DNA of 60,286 bases from Oscillospiraceae bacterium (GTDB lineage: Bacteria > Bacillota > Clostridia > Oscillospirales > CAG-272). The stretch covers positions 1-60,286 of the forward strand of contig SVRK01000007.1 of assembly GCA_015064855.1 (NCBI GenBank). The letters run 5' to 3'. Positions 44,686 through 52,849 of the stretch are shown piece after piece. Both the position numbers and the translations under genes were made by a program. Below the pieces are notes generated by a model. That model was not told the origin of the DNA. It saw only the letters and a program-made list of their open reading frames with translations, and searched no databases. Positions within the stretch are counted from its first letter, which is position 1, and each line of letters begins with the position of its first letter.

Positions 44686-45363
44686 ATGGGAATTTTATCA
44701 ATGATTTTGCATATCGCATTTATGATTTTGGGAGTAGAGCCGACACAGAAATTTCCGCCGGCACTTTCAAGAGAGGAAGAGGAGCGATACTTTGAGCTTC
44801 ACAGACAAGGCGATGAAAAGGCTAGAGAAAAGCTGATAGAGCACAATTTAAGACTGGTTGCTCATATAGTAAGAAAATATTACGTAACCAGTAAAAATAC
44901 AGAAGATTTAATATCAGTTGGAACAATAGGACTTGTAAAAGCAGTTGATACTTATAATGGTGCGAGCGGTACACGCTTTGCAACGTATGCCGCAAAGTGC
45001 ATTCAAAATGAAATTTTAATGCTATTTAGAAGTCAAAAGAAGCTTGGCTGCGAGGTTTCGTTAAACGAGACTATAGATATTGACAAGGATGGAAATCCAT
45101 TAACTTATCTTGATATAATCAGCACAGAGGATACAATAGTCGAGGATATAGATAAAAAAATAAAAATAACAAAAGCATTGGCGTACATTAGGGATAACCT
45201 TGATGAGCGTGAAAAGCAAATATTAATAATGCGTTACGGACTTGGAAATACAGAGGCGTATACCCAAAGAGAGGTTGCAAAAATGCTTGGAATTTCTCGC
45301 TCATATGTGTCAAGAATAGAAAAGGCGTCCCTTGAGAAAATAAACAAATATTTATGTGGTTAA
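44686..45363 (+). CDS. sigK: Mother-cell sporulation sigma factor K (pro-sigma K)
   Basis: The late mother-cell sigma factor, controlling coat and dipicolinate genes. The 225 residues start with a hydrophobic pro-peptide (GILSMILHIAFMILGV, about 1-18) to be removed by SpoIVFB-type proteolysis, then FPPALSREEEERYFELHRQGDEKAREKLIEHNLRLVAHIV, DLISVGTIGLVKAVDTY, AAKCIQNEILMLFR, and the region 4 HTH YTQREVAKMLGISRSYVSRIEK. The frame is continuous: no skin-like element splits it. The ATG at 44686 follows CGAGGTGA. No certain promoter could be read in the 145-base gap. Confidence 0.95.
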   Translation: MGILSMILHIAFMILGVEPTQKFPPALSREEEERYFELHRQGDEKAREKLIEHNLRLVAHIVRKYYVTSKNTEDLISVGTIGLVKAVDTYNGASGTRFATYAAKCIQNEILMLFRSQKKLGCEVSLNETIDIDKDGNPLTYLDIISTEDTIVEDIDKKIKITKALAYIRDNLDEREKQILIMRYGLGNTEAYTQREVAKMLGISRSYVSRIEKASLEKINKYLCG

Positions 45364-45365
45364 TG

Positions 45366-45394
45366 TTGATTTTTTCTCTAGTATAGTATATAAT
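45366..45394 (+). promoter_or_regulatory. Promoter of the DUF512-der-plsY-luxS operon
   Basis: TTGATT, 17-base spacer, consensus TATAAT, about 54 bases before the first gene. Confidence 0.75.
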
Positions 45395-45447
45395 ATATAA
45401 TTGTGGTAGTGTGGGCTTAACACGAAAAGCAAAATTTAGGAGAAAAA

Positions 45448-46755
45448 ATGGTAAGAATTACGGATGTTATTTCAGGCTCAATAGCTTGTGAGCTCGGAAT
45501 AAAAAAGGATGATTTTTTAATTAGTATTAACGGATTTCCCATAAACGATGTTTTAGATTATAGATTTTATCTGACAGACGAGGAAATTACTGTTGAAATT
45601 GAAAGGAATGGCAAAAGTCAGCTTTTTGATATCGAAAAGGATGAATATGAGGATTTGGGACTTGATTTTGAAACACCTCTTATGGACAAAAAGCATACGT
45701 GTCAAAACAAGTGCGTATTTTGCTTTATAGACCAGTTGCCAAAGGGACTTCGCGAAACTCTTTACTTTAAGGATGACGATGCACGCTTATCCTTTTTACA
45801 TGGAAACTATATTACTCTTACCAACCTAAAAAAAGAAGATATTGAAAGAATTATAAAAATGCACATTTCTCCTATAAATGTGTCAGTACATACTACTAAT
45901 CCTGAATTAAGATGCCAAATGATGCATAATAAACGTGCGGGTGAAACTCTTTCGTATTTGGAGGAGCTTTCGGCTCACGGTATAAAAATCAATGCTCAAA
46001 TAGTAGCTTGTAGGGATATAAACGATGGTGATGAGCTTGTGCGCTCACTCAATGATTTGGCAAAGCTTTATCCAAGTCTTTCCAGCGTTGCGGTTGTTCC
46101 TTCGGGAATTACTAAATTCAGAGACGGCTTATATCCTTTAAAGCCTTATGACAAGGAGTCATCTGATAAGGTTATTGATTTGGTTGAAGAAATAAACAGG
46201 AAGTATGCTGATAAATTTGGAAGAAACATATTTTTCGCATCTGATGAGTTTTATCTAATGGCAGAAAGAGAATTGCCAAGTGACGAGTATTACGAGGAAT
46301 ATTCACAGCTTGATAATGGCGTTGGTATGCTTCGCTCATTTGAATGTGAAGCTGACATACTTATAAAATCTCTTACAAAAGAAGATTTTAAAATTTCTCG
46401 TAATATAAGTGTTGCAACGGGTGAAGGTGCGTATGATTTAATTTCACAGGTTGTGAAAAAAGTGCAAGAAAAATGTAAAAAAATAAATTGCAACGTATAT
46501 AAAATTGAAAACGACTTTTTTGGTCACACAATTACAGTTGCAGGTCTTATAACCGGAGTTGACCTGATAAATCAACTCCGCGATAAGAATCTAGGGGACG
46601 AGCTTCTTATTTCGAGAAGTATGCTAAGAAGCGAGGGTGATTTGTTTCTCTGTGGAATGTCCCTTGCGGAAGCGGAAAAAGAGCTTGGTGTTAAAATTAC
46701 GCCAATAGACCAAAATGGAGCAGACTTTGTAGAGGGTATGCTCGGGACACTTTAA
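45448..46755 (+). CDS. DUF512 protein (PDZ-like plus radical SAM-type)
   Basis: A 435-residue protein of the TIGR03279/DUF512 family. A PDZ-like N-terminal domain (about 1-65, ITDVISGSIACELGIKKDDFLISINGFPIND) is followed by a radical-SAM-like Cys cluster at residues 85, 89 and 92 (TCQNKCVFCFIDQ), then ISPINVSVHTTNPELRCQMMHNKRAG and SSVAVVPSGITKFRDG. The C-terminal DUF512 region ends MSLAEAEKELGVKI. The function is not established. In many Clostridia the gene lies next to der and plsY, as here; the next start is 17 bases away. Confidence 0.9.
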   Translation: MVRITDVISGSIACELGIKKDDFLISINGFPINDVLDYRFYLTDEEITVEIERNGKSQLFDIEKDEYEDLGLDFETPLMDKKHTCQNKCVFCFIDQLPKGLRETLYFKDDDARLSFLHGNYITLTNLKKEDIERIIKMHISPINVSVHTTNPELRCQMMHNKRAGETLSYLEELSAHGIKINAQIVACRDINDGDELVRSLNDLAKLYPSLSSVAVVPSGITKFRDGLYPLKPYDKESSDKVIDLVEEINRKYADKFGRNIFFASDEFYLMAERELPSDEYYEEYSQLDNGVGMLRSFECEADILIKSLTKEDFKISRNISVATGEGAYDLISQVVKKVQEKCKKINCNVYKIENDFFGHTITVAGLITGVDLINQLRDKNLGDELLISRSMLRSEGDLFLCGMSLAEAEKELGVKITPIDQNGADFVEGMLGTL

Positions 46756-46772
46756 AATAGGAGGAAATCAAA

Positions 46773-48113
46773 ATGGCTAAACCGGTTATTGCAATAGTAG
46801 GAAGACCTAACGTAGGAAAAAGCACGTTATTTAATAAGCTCATCGGTGAAAGACGTTCAATAGTTGAGGACACCCCCGGTGTTACTCGTGATAGAATTTA
46901 CGCCGAGAGTGAATGGTGTGGAAGAAAATTTATTTTGATTGATACAGGCGGAATTGAGCCTAAAACAGATAGTATGATTTTACAAAAAATGAGAGAACAG
47001 GCGCAAATCGCTATTGATACTGCCGATGCTATCATTTTTATGTGTGATATTAATACCGGTCTTGTTGCTGATGACCGTGAGATTGCGCTTATGCTTAAAA
47101 AGAGCGGTAAGCCTGTGGTTGTTTGCGTAAATAAAGCTGATAAGGTTGGTATGGTAGACCCTACGTTTTATGAGTTTTATGAGCTTGGCTTTGATAAGGA
47201 CCCTGTTGCCGTTTCATCAATACATGGAACTGGAAGCGGAGATTTACTTGAATCTATTTTTGAGGAAATTCCGATTGTCGAGGATGAACAAGAAGATGAG
47301 GATGTTATTAACGTTTGCGTTATTGGTAAGCCAAACGCAGGTAAGTCCTCAATTATAAATAAAATACTCGGCACAGACCGTCTTATCGTTTCTTCAATGG
47401 CAGGAACGACAAGAGATGCAATAGATACTCGCTTTGAAAACGAGTACGGCAAGTATAATTTCATTGATACTGCCGGAATAAGACGTCAAAGCAAGGTTGA
47501 TGACAGAATTGAAAAATTCAGCGTTTTGCGCGCTCATATGGCTGTTGAAAGAGCGGATGTATGTCTACTCGTTGTTGATGCCACTGAGGGCGTAACAGAG
47601 CAGGATGAAAAAATTGCAGGTATTGCTCACGAGGCAGGTAAAGCAGTAATTATAGTTGTTAATAAGTGGGATTTACCAGATGCTGAGGATAAAAACACAG
47701 TAGAATATTCTAAAAAGGTGTATAATGCGCTATCATATATGACGTATGCGCCAATTATGTACGTTTCCGCCTTGACAGGACAACGTATAGTTAAGCTTTT
47801 TGAGCAAATTAACTATGTATTTAATCAATCGAAAATGAGAGTATCAACAGGTATGCTTAACGATGTCTTGAACGATGCTGTAACAAGAGTACAACCACCG
47901 TCAGACAAGGGTAGAAGACTAAAGGTTTATTATATGACACAGGCAAGTGTTGCCCCACCGACCTTTGTTCTTTTCTGTAATAGTGCACCGCTATTCCATT
48001 TTTCGTATCAAAGATATATTGAAAACTGTTTAAGAGATACGTTTGGATTCAAGGGTACTCCTATAAAGCTCGTCATAAGACAAAGGGGCGAGGAGGACGA
48101 AACAAGAATATGA
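46773..48113 (+). CDS. der: Ribosome biogenesis GTPase Der
   Basis: Der (EngA) is a tandem-GTPase needed for maturation of the 50S subunit. The first G domain has GRPNVGKSTLFN at residues 9-20, DTPGVTRD, DTGG and NKAD; the second has GKPNAGKSSIINKI near 190, MAGTTRDAID, DTAG and NKWDL. The KH-like C-terminal domain is complete. A length of 446 residues is typical. GGAGG precedes the start, and the stop overlaps the plsY start (ATGA). Confidence 0.98.
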   Translation: MAKPVIAIVGRPNVGKSTLFNKLIGERRSIVEDTPGVTRDRIYAESEWCGRKFILIDTGGIEPKTDSMILQKMREQAQIAIDTADAIIFMCDINTGLVADDREIALMLKKSGKPVVVCVNKADKVGMVDPTFYEFYELGFDKDPVAVSSIHGTGSGDLLESIFEEIPIVEDEQEDEDVINVCVIGKPNAGKSSIINKILGTDRLIVSSMAGTTRDAIDTRFENEYGKYNFIDTAGIRRQSKVDDRIEKFSVLRAHMAVERADVCLLVVDATEGVTEQDEKIAGIAHEAGKAVIIVVNKWDLPDAEDKNTVEYSKKVYNALSYMTYAPIMYVSALTGQRIVKLFEQINYVFNQSKMRVSTGMLNDVLNDAVTRVQPPSDKGRRLKVYYMTQASVAPPTFVLFCNSAPLFHFSYQRYIENCLRDTFGFKGTPIKLVIRQRGEEDETRI

Positions 48114-48847
48114 ATTTTTGGGACGTATATAACCTAGGATTTTTCAATAAATTCTTCTTTAATAAAGTCGAAGATTCGTTTGTGATATATGGCGAAAAGA
48201 CCACTTATGTTATATTTACTCTCGTTGGAATTGCATTGGTTTCATATTTAATTGGTAGCTTGAATTTTAGCATATTAATTTCTAAATTTTATGGTGCTGA
48301 TGTAAGAGATGGCGGTAGCGGAAACGCCGGCGCAACTAATATGACAAGACAATTTGGTAAAAAAGCAGGTGTTTTTACCTTTTTGGGTGATTTTTTAAAA
48401 TCTGTTTTATCTACCATACTTGGTATTATGGTTTTTGGTACTATCGGTGGAGTGTTGGCAGGTCTTTTCTGCATAGTAGGACATGCTTTTCCTCTATATT
48501 TTAAATTTAGGGGTGGAAAGGGTGTTGCTTGCGTTGTTGCAGTTGCACTTATTACATCTCCCGTTAGCTTTGCAATACTTTTCTTAATATATGCTATTTT
48601 GCTGTTCGGATTTAAAATGGTGTCATTTGCATCAATTATGTCGGTGCTGATATATCCGTTTTTAGTTTCCAGAATTGAATATAAATCTCTTGGCCCTCAA
48701 TTTTTGATGGCTATGGCGATTTCTATATTAATAGTATTTTTACACAGAAAAAATCTAATGCGAATTTTCAATCACACAGAACCAAAAATTTCATTTGGCA
48801 AAAAGAAGAAAAACAAGGAAAATATTAATGAAAACAGTGAAAAGTGA
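48110..48847 (+). CDS. plsY: Glycerol-3-phosphate acyltransferase PlsY
   Basis: A membrane enzyme that transfers acyl groups from acyl phosphate to glycerol 3-phosphate, the first step of phospholipid synthesis. The active loop DGGSGNAGATNMTR is at about residues 63-76, FRGGKGVACVVAV near 137, and HRKNLMRIFNHTEPKI near the C-terminus. The protein is 245 residues, about 40 longer than usual: roughly 35 polar residues precede the first span and about 15 Lys-rich ones follow the last. The ATG lies in the der stop (ATGA) with AGGAGG inside der. Confidence 0.93.
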   Translation: MNFWDVYNLGFFNKFFFNKVEDSFVIYGEKTTYVIFTLVGIALVSYLIGSLNFSILISKFYGADVRDGGSGNAGATNMTRQFGKKAGVFTFLGDFLKSVLSTILGIMVFGTIGGVLAGLFCIVGHAFPLYFKFRGGKGVACVVAVALITSPVSFAILFLIYAILLFGFKMVSFASIMSVLIYPFLVSRIEYKSLGPQFLMAMAISILIVFLHRKNLMRIFNHTEPKISFGKKKKNKENINENSEK

Positions 48848-49991
48848 GTTAAAGGACGAGCTTTTAACTCTTATATTGGAGGCTTTTTCAAAAAAAGCAC
48901 TCAAAAAGGTGGTTTTATCAAAGCCGGATGCTACGGATGAGATAAAAAGCGTTTTAACACCTACCATAATTTCCGGTAAAGATGCGTTACAGTTAGAAAC
49001 TTTTTTAAAGGACAACAAGGCTTATCACAATAATATTAGAGAAAATTTTAACAACGAGGTTTCACAAATCCTCAAAAAATATTCTCAAATTAACGTTATT
49101 ACTACTGTTGGTGATAGCCAGTATATGCGTTCAAAAAGTGGGAAAGAAACATTAATCGGCGATAAAAAGATTATAAATAAGCTAGATGAAAATGCATTTG
49201 AAAAGGTAATGACCAAGAGTAACAATAATCAAAAAAATTATATTTTATCGGGCAGTGAGGACTTTTTAAAAAAACTGGGTGTCAGTGACGAAAATGGACG
49301 TGTGCGCGATAAAATGCAATCAAAATTCCGTCAAATAAACAAATTCATTGAGCATATAGAAAGCGTTAAGGAAAAGTTACCAAGCGATAACATCAATATT
49401 TATGATTTATGCTGTGGCAAAAGTTATTTAAGCTTTGCGGTTTATCATTATTTTAAAAACGTTTTAAAAATGAATGTAAAAATGGTATGCGTTGATTTAA
49501 AGGCTGATGTTATAGAATATTGTCAAAATGTAGCTATGCGAATCGGATTTGACGAAATGCAATTCGTTTGTGGTGATATTATAGAGTATGAAATGAAGGA
49601 TAAGCCACATCTTGTTATATCTCTTCATGCTTGTGATATTGCAACGGATATTGTTTTAAATAAGGCAAGTGAAAACGGAGCAGACGTTATTTTGTCAACT
49701 CCTTGCTGTCATCACGAGTTAAACCACACTTTGAATTGTCAAACTCTTGAGTTTGTTTCTAAGCACTCAATGTTAAGACAAAAGATGTGCGATGCCTTGA
49801 CAGATGCGTTAAGACTAATGAAGCTTGAAAGTGAAGGCTATCGAGTTGATGCTCTTGAGCTTATCGACCCGGAGGACACACCTAAAAACATACTTTTAAG
49901 GGCGATTAAAAAGAAGAATTATGATTCTCAAAAGGCTGCGGAAATAAAGGAAGAATACGAAAAAACAGTAAAATTCCTTTTAGGAAGGTGA
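48828..49991 (+). CDS. SAM-dependent class I methyltransferase of unknown substrate
   Basis: A 387-residue protein whose C-terminal half is a class I methyltransferase: NIYDLCCGKSYLSFAVYHYF (motif I, about residues 193-212), VCVDLKADVIEYCQNVA (motif II) and LVISLHACDIATDIVL with SLHACD near 260, followed by STPCCHHELN. This pattern matches the Methyltransf_32-like group, annotated only as SAM-dependent methyltransferases; several relatives act on RNA or protein. The N-terminal 180 residues carry no known motif. The ATG at 48828 follows CAAGGAAA and overlaps the plsY end by 20 bases. It is in the operon with luxS. Confidence 0.85.
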   Translation: MKTVKSELKDELLTLILEAFSKKALKKVVLSKPDATDEIKSVLTPTIISGKDALQLETFLKDNKAYHNNIRENFNNEVSQILKKYSQINVITTVGDSQYMRSKSGKETLIGDKKIINKLDENAFEKVMTKSNNNQKNYILSGSEDFLKKLGVSDENGRVRDKMQSKFRQINKFIEHIESVKEKLPSDNINIYDLCCGKSYLSFAVYHYFKNVLKMNVKMVCVDLKADVIEYCQNVAMRIGFDEMQFVCGDIIEYEMKDKPHLVISLHACDIATDIVLNKASENGADVILSTPCCHHELNHTLNCQTLEFVSKHSMLRQKMCDALTDALRLMKLESEGYRVDALELIDPEDTPKNILLRAIKKKNYDSQKAAEIKEEYEKTVKFLLGR

Positions 49992-49995
49992 AAAA

Positions 49996-50448
49996 ATGAG
50001 AAAAATTGCAAGTTTTTCAGTAAATCACGATAAAATAGCAGAGGGTATATATGTTTCTCGTATTGACGGTGATATTACAACCTATGATATGAGAATGAGA
50101 AAGCCGAATATGGGTGACTATATTGATAATATTACGCTTCATTCTCTTGAGCATATGTTTGCAACATACGTAAGGAATTCGGAGATCGGCGAAAACATAA
50201 TATATTTTGGTCCTATGGGCTGTCAAACAGGCTTTTATCTTTTGACAAGAGATGTTCAAAACGAAAAGGTTTTAGAAATTGTTAAAGATGTTTTGTCAAA
50301 GATAATTAGTCATAAAGGCGAAATGTTTGGCAACACAAGAGAAGAGTGCGGTAACTATCGCAACCTCAATTTAGAGTGCGCTCAGCTAGAAAGCAAGCGT
50401 TATCTTAATATATTAAATTCAAAAGAGGTGAGCTTTAAATATGAGTAA
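49996..50448 (+). CDS. luxS: S-ribosylhomocysteine lyase
   Basis: LuxS cleaves S-ribosylhomocysteine into homocysteine and DPD, the precursor of autoinducer-2. The metal ligands are His49 and His53 in HSLEHMF with Glu52, and Cys118 in EECGNY; Cys76 in GPMGCQTGFY is the second conserved Cys. The protein of 150 residues is full length. The ribosome site is GGAAGGTG. The mtnN start lies within its last codons, so the two consecutive enzymes of SAH recycling are coupled. Confidence 0.98.
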   Translation: MRKIASFSVNHDKIAEGIYVSRIDGDITTYDMRMRKPNMGDYIDNITLHSLEHMFATYVRNSEIGENIIYFGPMGCQTGFYLLTRDVQNEKVLEIVKDVLSKIISHKGEMFGNTREECGNYRNLNLECAQLESKRYLNILNSKEVSFKYE

Positions 50449-51130
50449 GCTTATCGGTATAATAGGAGCTATGGACATTGAGGTTGACGGACTTGTTTCC
50501 TCAATGGAAAACATAAATATAAAAGAGCTTAGTGGTATTAAATTTTATAACGGGACTATAGAAAATACAGAAGTCGTTGTGGCAAAATGCGGAATTGGTA
50601 AGGTTTTTGCTTCAATTTGCGCGCAAACAATGATTATGGAATTTCATCCGGATGTAATTATAAATTCAGGCATTGCTGGGACATTAACCAAGGAGCTGGG
50701 AGTGTTAGACGTTGCTATTGCCAGTAACGTTGTTCAGCACGATATGGATACAAGTGCAATAGGCGACCCAAAAGGCTTGATTTCGGGCATTAATGTTATT
50801 TACATAGATGCTAATGAAAAAGCTATAAATTCTTTTAAAAAAGCGTGTGATGAGCTAAACTTTACATCTAAAATCGGCACAGTTGCTTCTGGTGATAAAT
50901 TTATTGCACAAAACAGTGACAAGGAATTTATAAGTACGGAGTTCGGAGCAATTGCTTGTGAGATGGAGGGCGCGGCTATTGGACACGTTTGTTATGTTAA
51001 CAGCGTTCCGTTCGGAATTATTCGCGCAATTTCAGATGGTGAGGGCGCGGAAATGGATTACCAAACCTTTGCACCATTAGCAGCAAAGCAATCTATTGAA
51101 ATAGTAAAAAAATTTATAAATATTTTTTAG
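50441..51130 (+). CDS. mtnN: 5'-methylthioadenosine/S-adenosylhomocysteine nucleosidase
   Basis: MtnN (Pfs) removes adenine from MTA and SAH, making the substrate of LuxS. The 229-residue protein begins IGIIGAMDIEVDGLVSSM and has INSGIAGTL at about residues 74-82, ASGDKFIA near 150, the ribose-binding CEMEGAAIGHVC near 172, and the catalytic Asp in RAISDGE near 197. It overlaps luxS by 8 bases with GAGGTGA as the ribosome site. Together LuxS and MtnN complete SAH recycling, with MetK regenerating SAM elsewhere. Confidence 0.97.
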   Translation: MSKLIGIIGAMDIEVDGLVSSMENINIKELSGIKFYNGTIENTEVVVAKCGIGKVFASICAQTMIMEFHPDVIINSGIAGTLTKELGVLDVAIASNVVQHDMDTSAIGDPKGLISGINVIYIDANEKAINSFKKACDELNFTSKIGTVASGDKFIAQNSDKEFISTEFGAIACEMEGAAIGHVCYVNSVPFGIIRAISDGEGAEMDYQTFAPLAAKQSIEIVKKFINIF

Positions 51131-51139
51131 GAGTATAAA

Positions 51140-51952
51140 ATGAAATTAGCAATTCAACTTTATTCTATAAGAGATGAACTAGAGAAGGACTTTTTCGGCA
51201 CACTCGAAAAGGTAAAAGAAATGGGATATGATGGATGCGAGTTTGCCGGACTTTATGGCAACGACCCACAAAAAATCAAGGAAGCCTGCACAAAATTAAA
51301 TCTTGTGCCAATTTCTGCTCACGTTGCTTATCAAGATATAATTCCCGATATTCAAAAGGCAGTAGATACATACAAGCAAATAGGTTGTAAATATATGGTT
51401 ATTCCGTATTTACCGGAGGATTTGCGCTATGGTACTGAAAAATATCCACAAATAGTTGAGGATATGAAAAAAATCGGAGAGGCTTGCAAAAATGCCGGTA
51501 TTTTACTCCTATATCATAACCATGATTTTGAGTTTGAAAAGACTGAAAATGGCGAGTACGTTTTAGATGCTTTATATAACGAAATATCAAGTGATTTACT
51601 TGCTACAGAGATTGATACTTGTTGGGTAAACGTAGGCGGAGAGAACCCAAGTGATTACGTTCGCAAATATACAGGTCGCGCGCCAATAGTACACTTAAAA
51701 GACTTTTTCGGTGATAAAAACGAGCAAATGTATGAGCTTATAGGTATTGAAAGTGAGAAAAAAGAGGTTAAATCCACGTTTGAATTTAGACCTCTAGGCT
51801 ATGGAAAGCAAAATATTCAATCAATAGTTGATGCAGCACGCGATGCAGGCGCTGGCTGGGTGGTAGCCGAAATGGATAGCCCTTCTATGGGACTTACCTC
51901 AATAGAATGTATGAAAAAATCCATTGATTATATGAAAACCATTAATTATTAA
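51140..51952 (+). CDS. Sugar phosphate isomerase/epimerase family protein (TIM barrel)
   Basis: A 270-residue xylose-isomerase-like TIM barrel (AP endonuclease 2 superfamily). The N-terminus reads KLAIQLYSIRDELEKDFFGTLEKVKEMGYDGCEF; other hallmarks are PISAHVAY, LLLYHNHDFEFE at about 120-131, TEIDTCWVNVGG at about 158-169, HLKDFFGD near 185, and EMDSP near the C-terminus. These Glu, Asp and His residues bind one or two metal ions. The sugar substrate is unknown; related genes act on inositol or keto-sugars. It is the last gene of the seven-gene operon. Confidence 0.87.
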   Translation: MKLAIQLYSIRDELEKDFFGTLEKVKEMGYDGCEFAGLYGNDPQKIKEACTKLNLVPISAHVAYQDIIPDIQKAVDTYKQIGCKYMVIPYLPEDLRYGTEKYPQIVEDMKKIGEACKNAGILLLYHNHDFEFEKTENGEYVLDALYNEISSDLLATEIDTCWVNVGGENPSDYVRKYTGRAPIVHLKDFFGDKNEQMYELIGIESEKKEVKSTFEFRPLGYGKQNIQSIVDAARDAGAGWVVAEMDSPSMGLTSIECMKKSIDYMKTINY

Positions 51953-51954
51953 AC

Positions 51955-51986
51955 AAAAAGCACGGCAATGCCGTGCTTTTATTTGT
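51955..51986. terminator. Terminator between the TIM barrel gene and the SDR gene
   Basis: AAAAAGCACGGCA / TGCCGTGCTTTTA with T-rich ends on both sides; it serves the plus-strand operon and perhaps the SDR gene. Confidence 0.85.
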
Positions 51987-52716
51987 AGAATTTCATTATT
52001 ATCGAAATGGGAATAATTTTTGATGCTAACAGAACCATTTTCATAGAAAAGGTTGGAACGGATAGAGCCTTGTTCTTCTTTGAGGCTTTGATTGCTTTTT
52101 TTGCAACCTTTTTAGGCGAAATTGCGTATTTTTTCTTATAGTCCTTTACGTTTTCAAGACCTGAAAAGAATGGTGTATCAACAGGACCTGGGCAAACTGC
52201 GGTTACAGCAATCTTTTTCTTTTTTAGTTCCTCGCGTAGAGCGCGTGAAAAGCTGATAACATAGGCTTTTGTTGCAGAATAAACGGCAAACGATGGCTGA
52301 GGCATAAATCCGGCACTAGAGGCAATTAAAAGTATTTTAGCATGGGATTCGATATATGGAAGAGCAATAGTGGTAAGCGTAGTCAATGCACGCACGTTGA
52401 TATCTATCATTTTAGCAGCTGCTTCTTGTGTGATGCTTTCGAAATTTCCGTTATATCCAACGCCGGCTGAACAAACAAGATGCATAACATTTGGCTTTTT
52501 CTCGCTTAATGCAGTTGAAATTACATCAAAAGAATCATTTTTAGATAAATCAAAGGCAAAAATACGTGATTTTGTTTTTAATTCTTTACTTGCTTTTAAA
52601 AGCTTTTCTTCGCTTGAAGAAATAAGCCAAAGCTCGTCATAGCCAAAGGTATCAATTTCTTTTGCCAGAGCAAAACCAATACCGCTTGAAGCTCCGCTGA
52701 TTATAGCAATGTTCAT
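51979..52716 (-). CDS. Short-chain dehydrogenase/reductase family protein
   Basis: A 245-residue SDR oxidoreductase. The NAD(P) loop GASSGIGFALAKE is at residues 8-20, the NNAG-equivalent is VCSAGVGYNG, and the catalytic residues are Ser133 or Ser134, Tyr146 and Lys150 in YSATK, followed by CPGPVDTPFF. The last 30 residues form a hydrophobic helix (MKMVLLASKIIPISIIMKFY) that may anchor it to membranes. The substrate is unknown. The ATG at 52716 follows GGAGGT. Confidence 0.92.
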   Translation of the reverse strand: MNIAIISGASSGIGFALAKEIDTFGYDELWLISSSEEKLLKASKELKTKSRIFAFDLSKNDSFDVISTALSEKKPNVMHLVCSAGVGYNGNFESITQEAAAKMIDINVRALTTLTTIALPYIESHAKILLIASSAGFMPQPSFAVYSATKAYVISFSRALREELKKKKIAVTAVCPGPVDTPFFSGLENVKDYKKKYAISPKKVAKKAIKASKKNKALSVPTFSMKMVLLASKIIPISIIMKFYK

Positions 52717-52745
52717 ATTTTTACCTCCTAGTAATCACTAATAAA

Positions 52746-52774
52746 ATTCTACCATCAAAAAAGCGTTCAGTCAA
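52746..52774 (-). promoter_or_regulatory. SDR gene promoter
   Basis: Minus-strand TTGACT, 17-base spacer, TAGAAT. Confidence 0.7.
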
Positions 52775-52785
52775 GCAAATTTTTG

Positions 52786-52814
52786 TTGAAAGTAGTGTAA
52801 ACATATGGTAAAAT
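52786..52814 (+). promoter_or_regulatory. Promoter of the GH151-like gene
   Basis: TTGAAA, 17-base spacer, TAAAAT, 35 bases before the start. Confidence 0.65.
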
Positions 52815-52849
52815 ATAAATAATGAATTATTTAAAGGGAGAAATCACTT

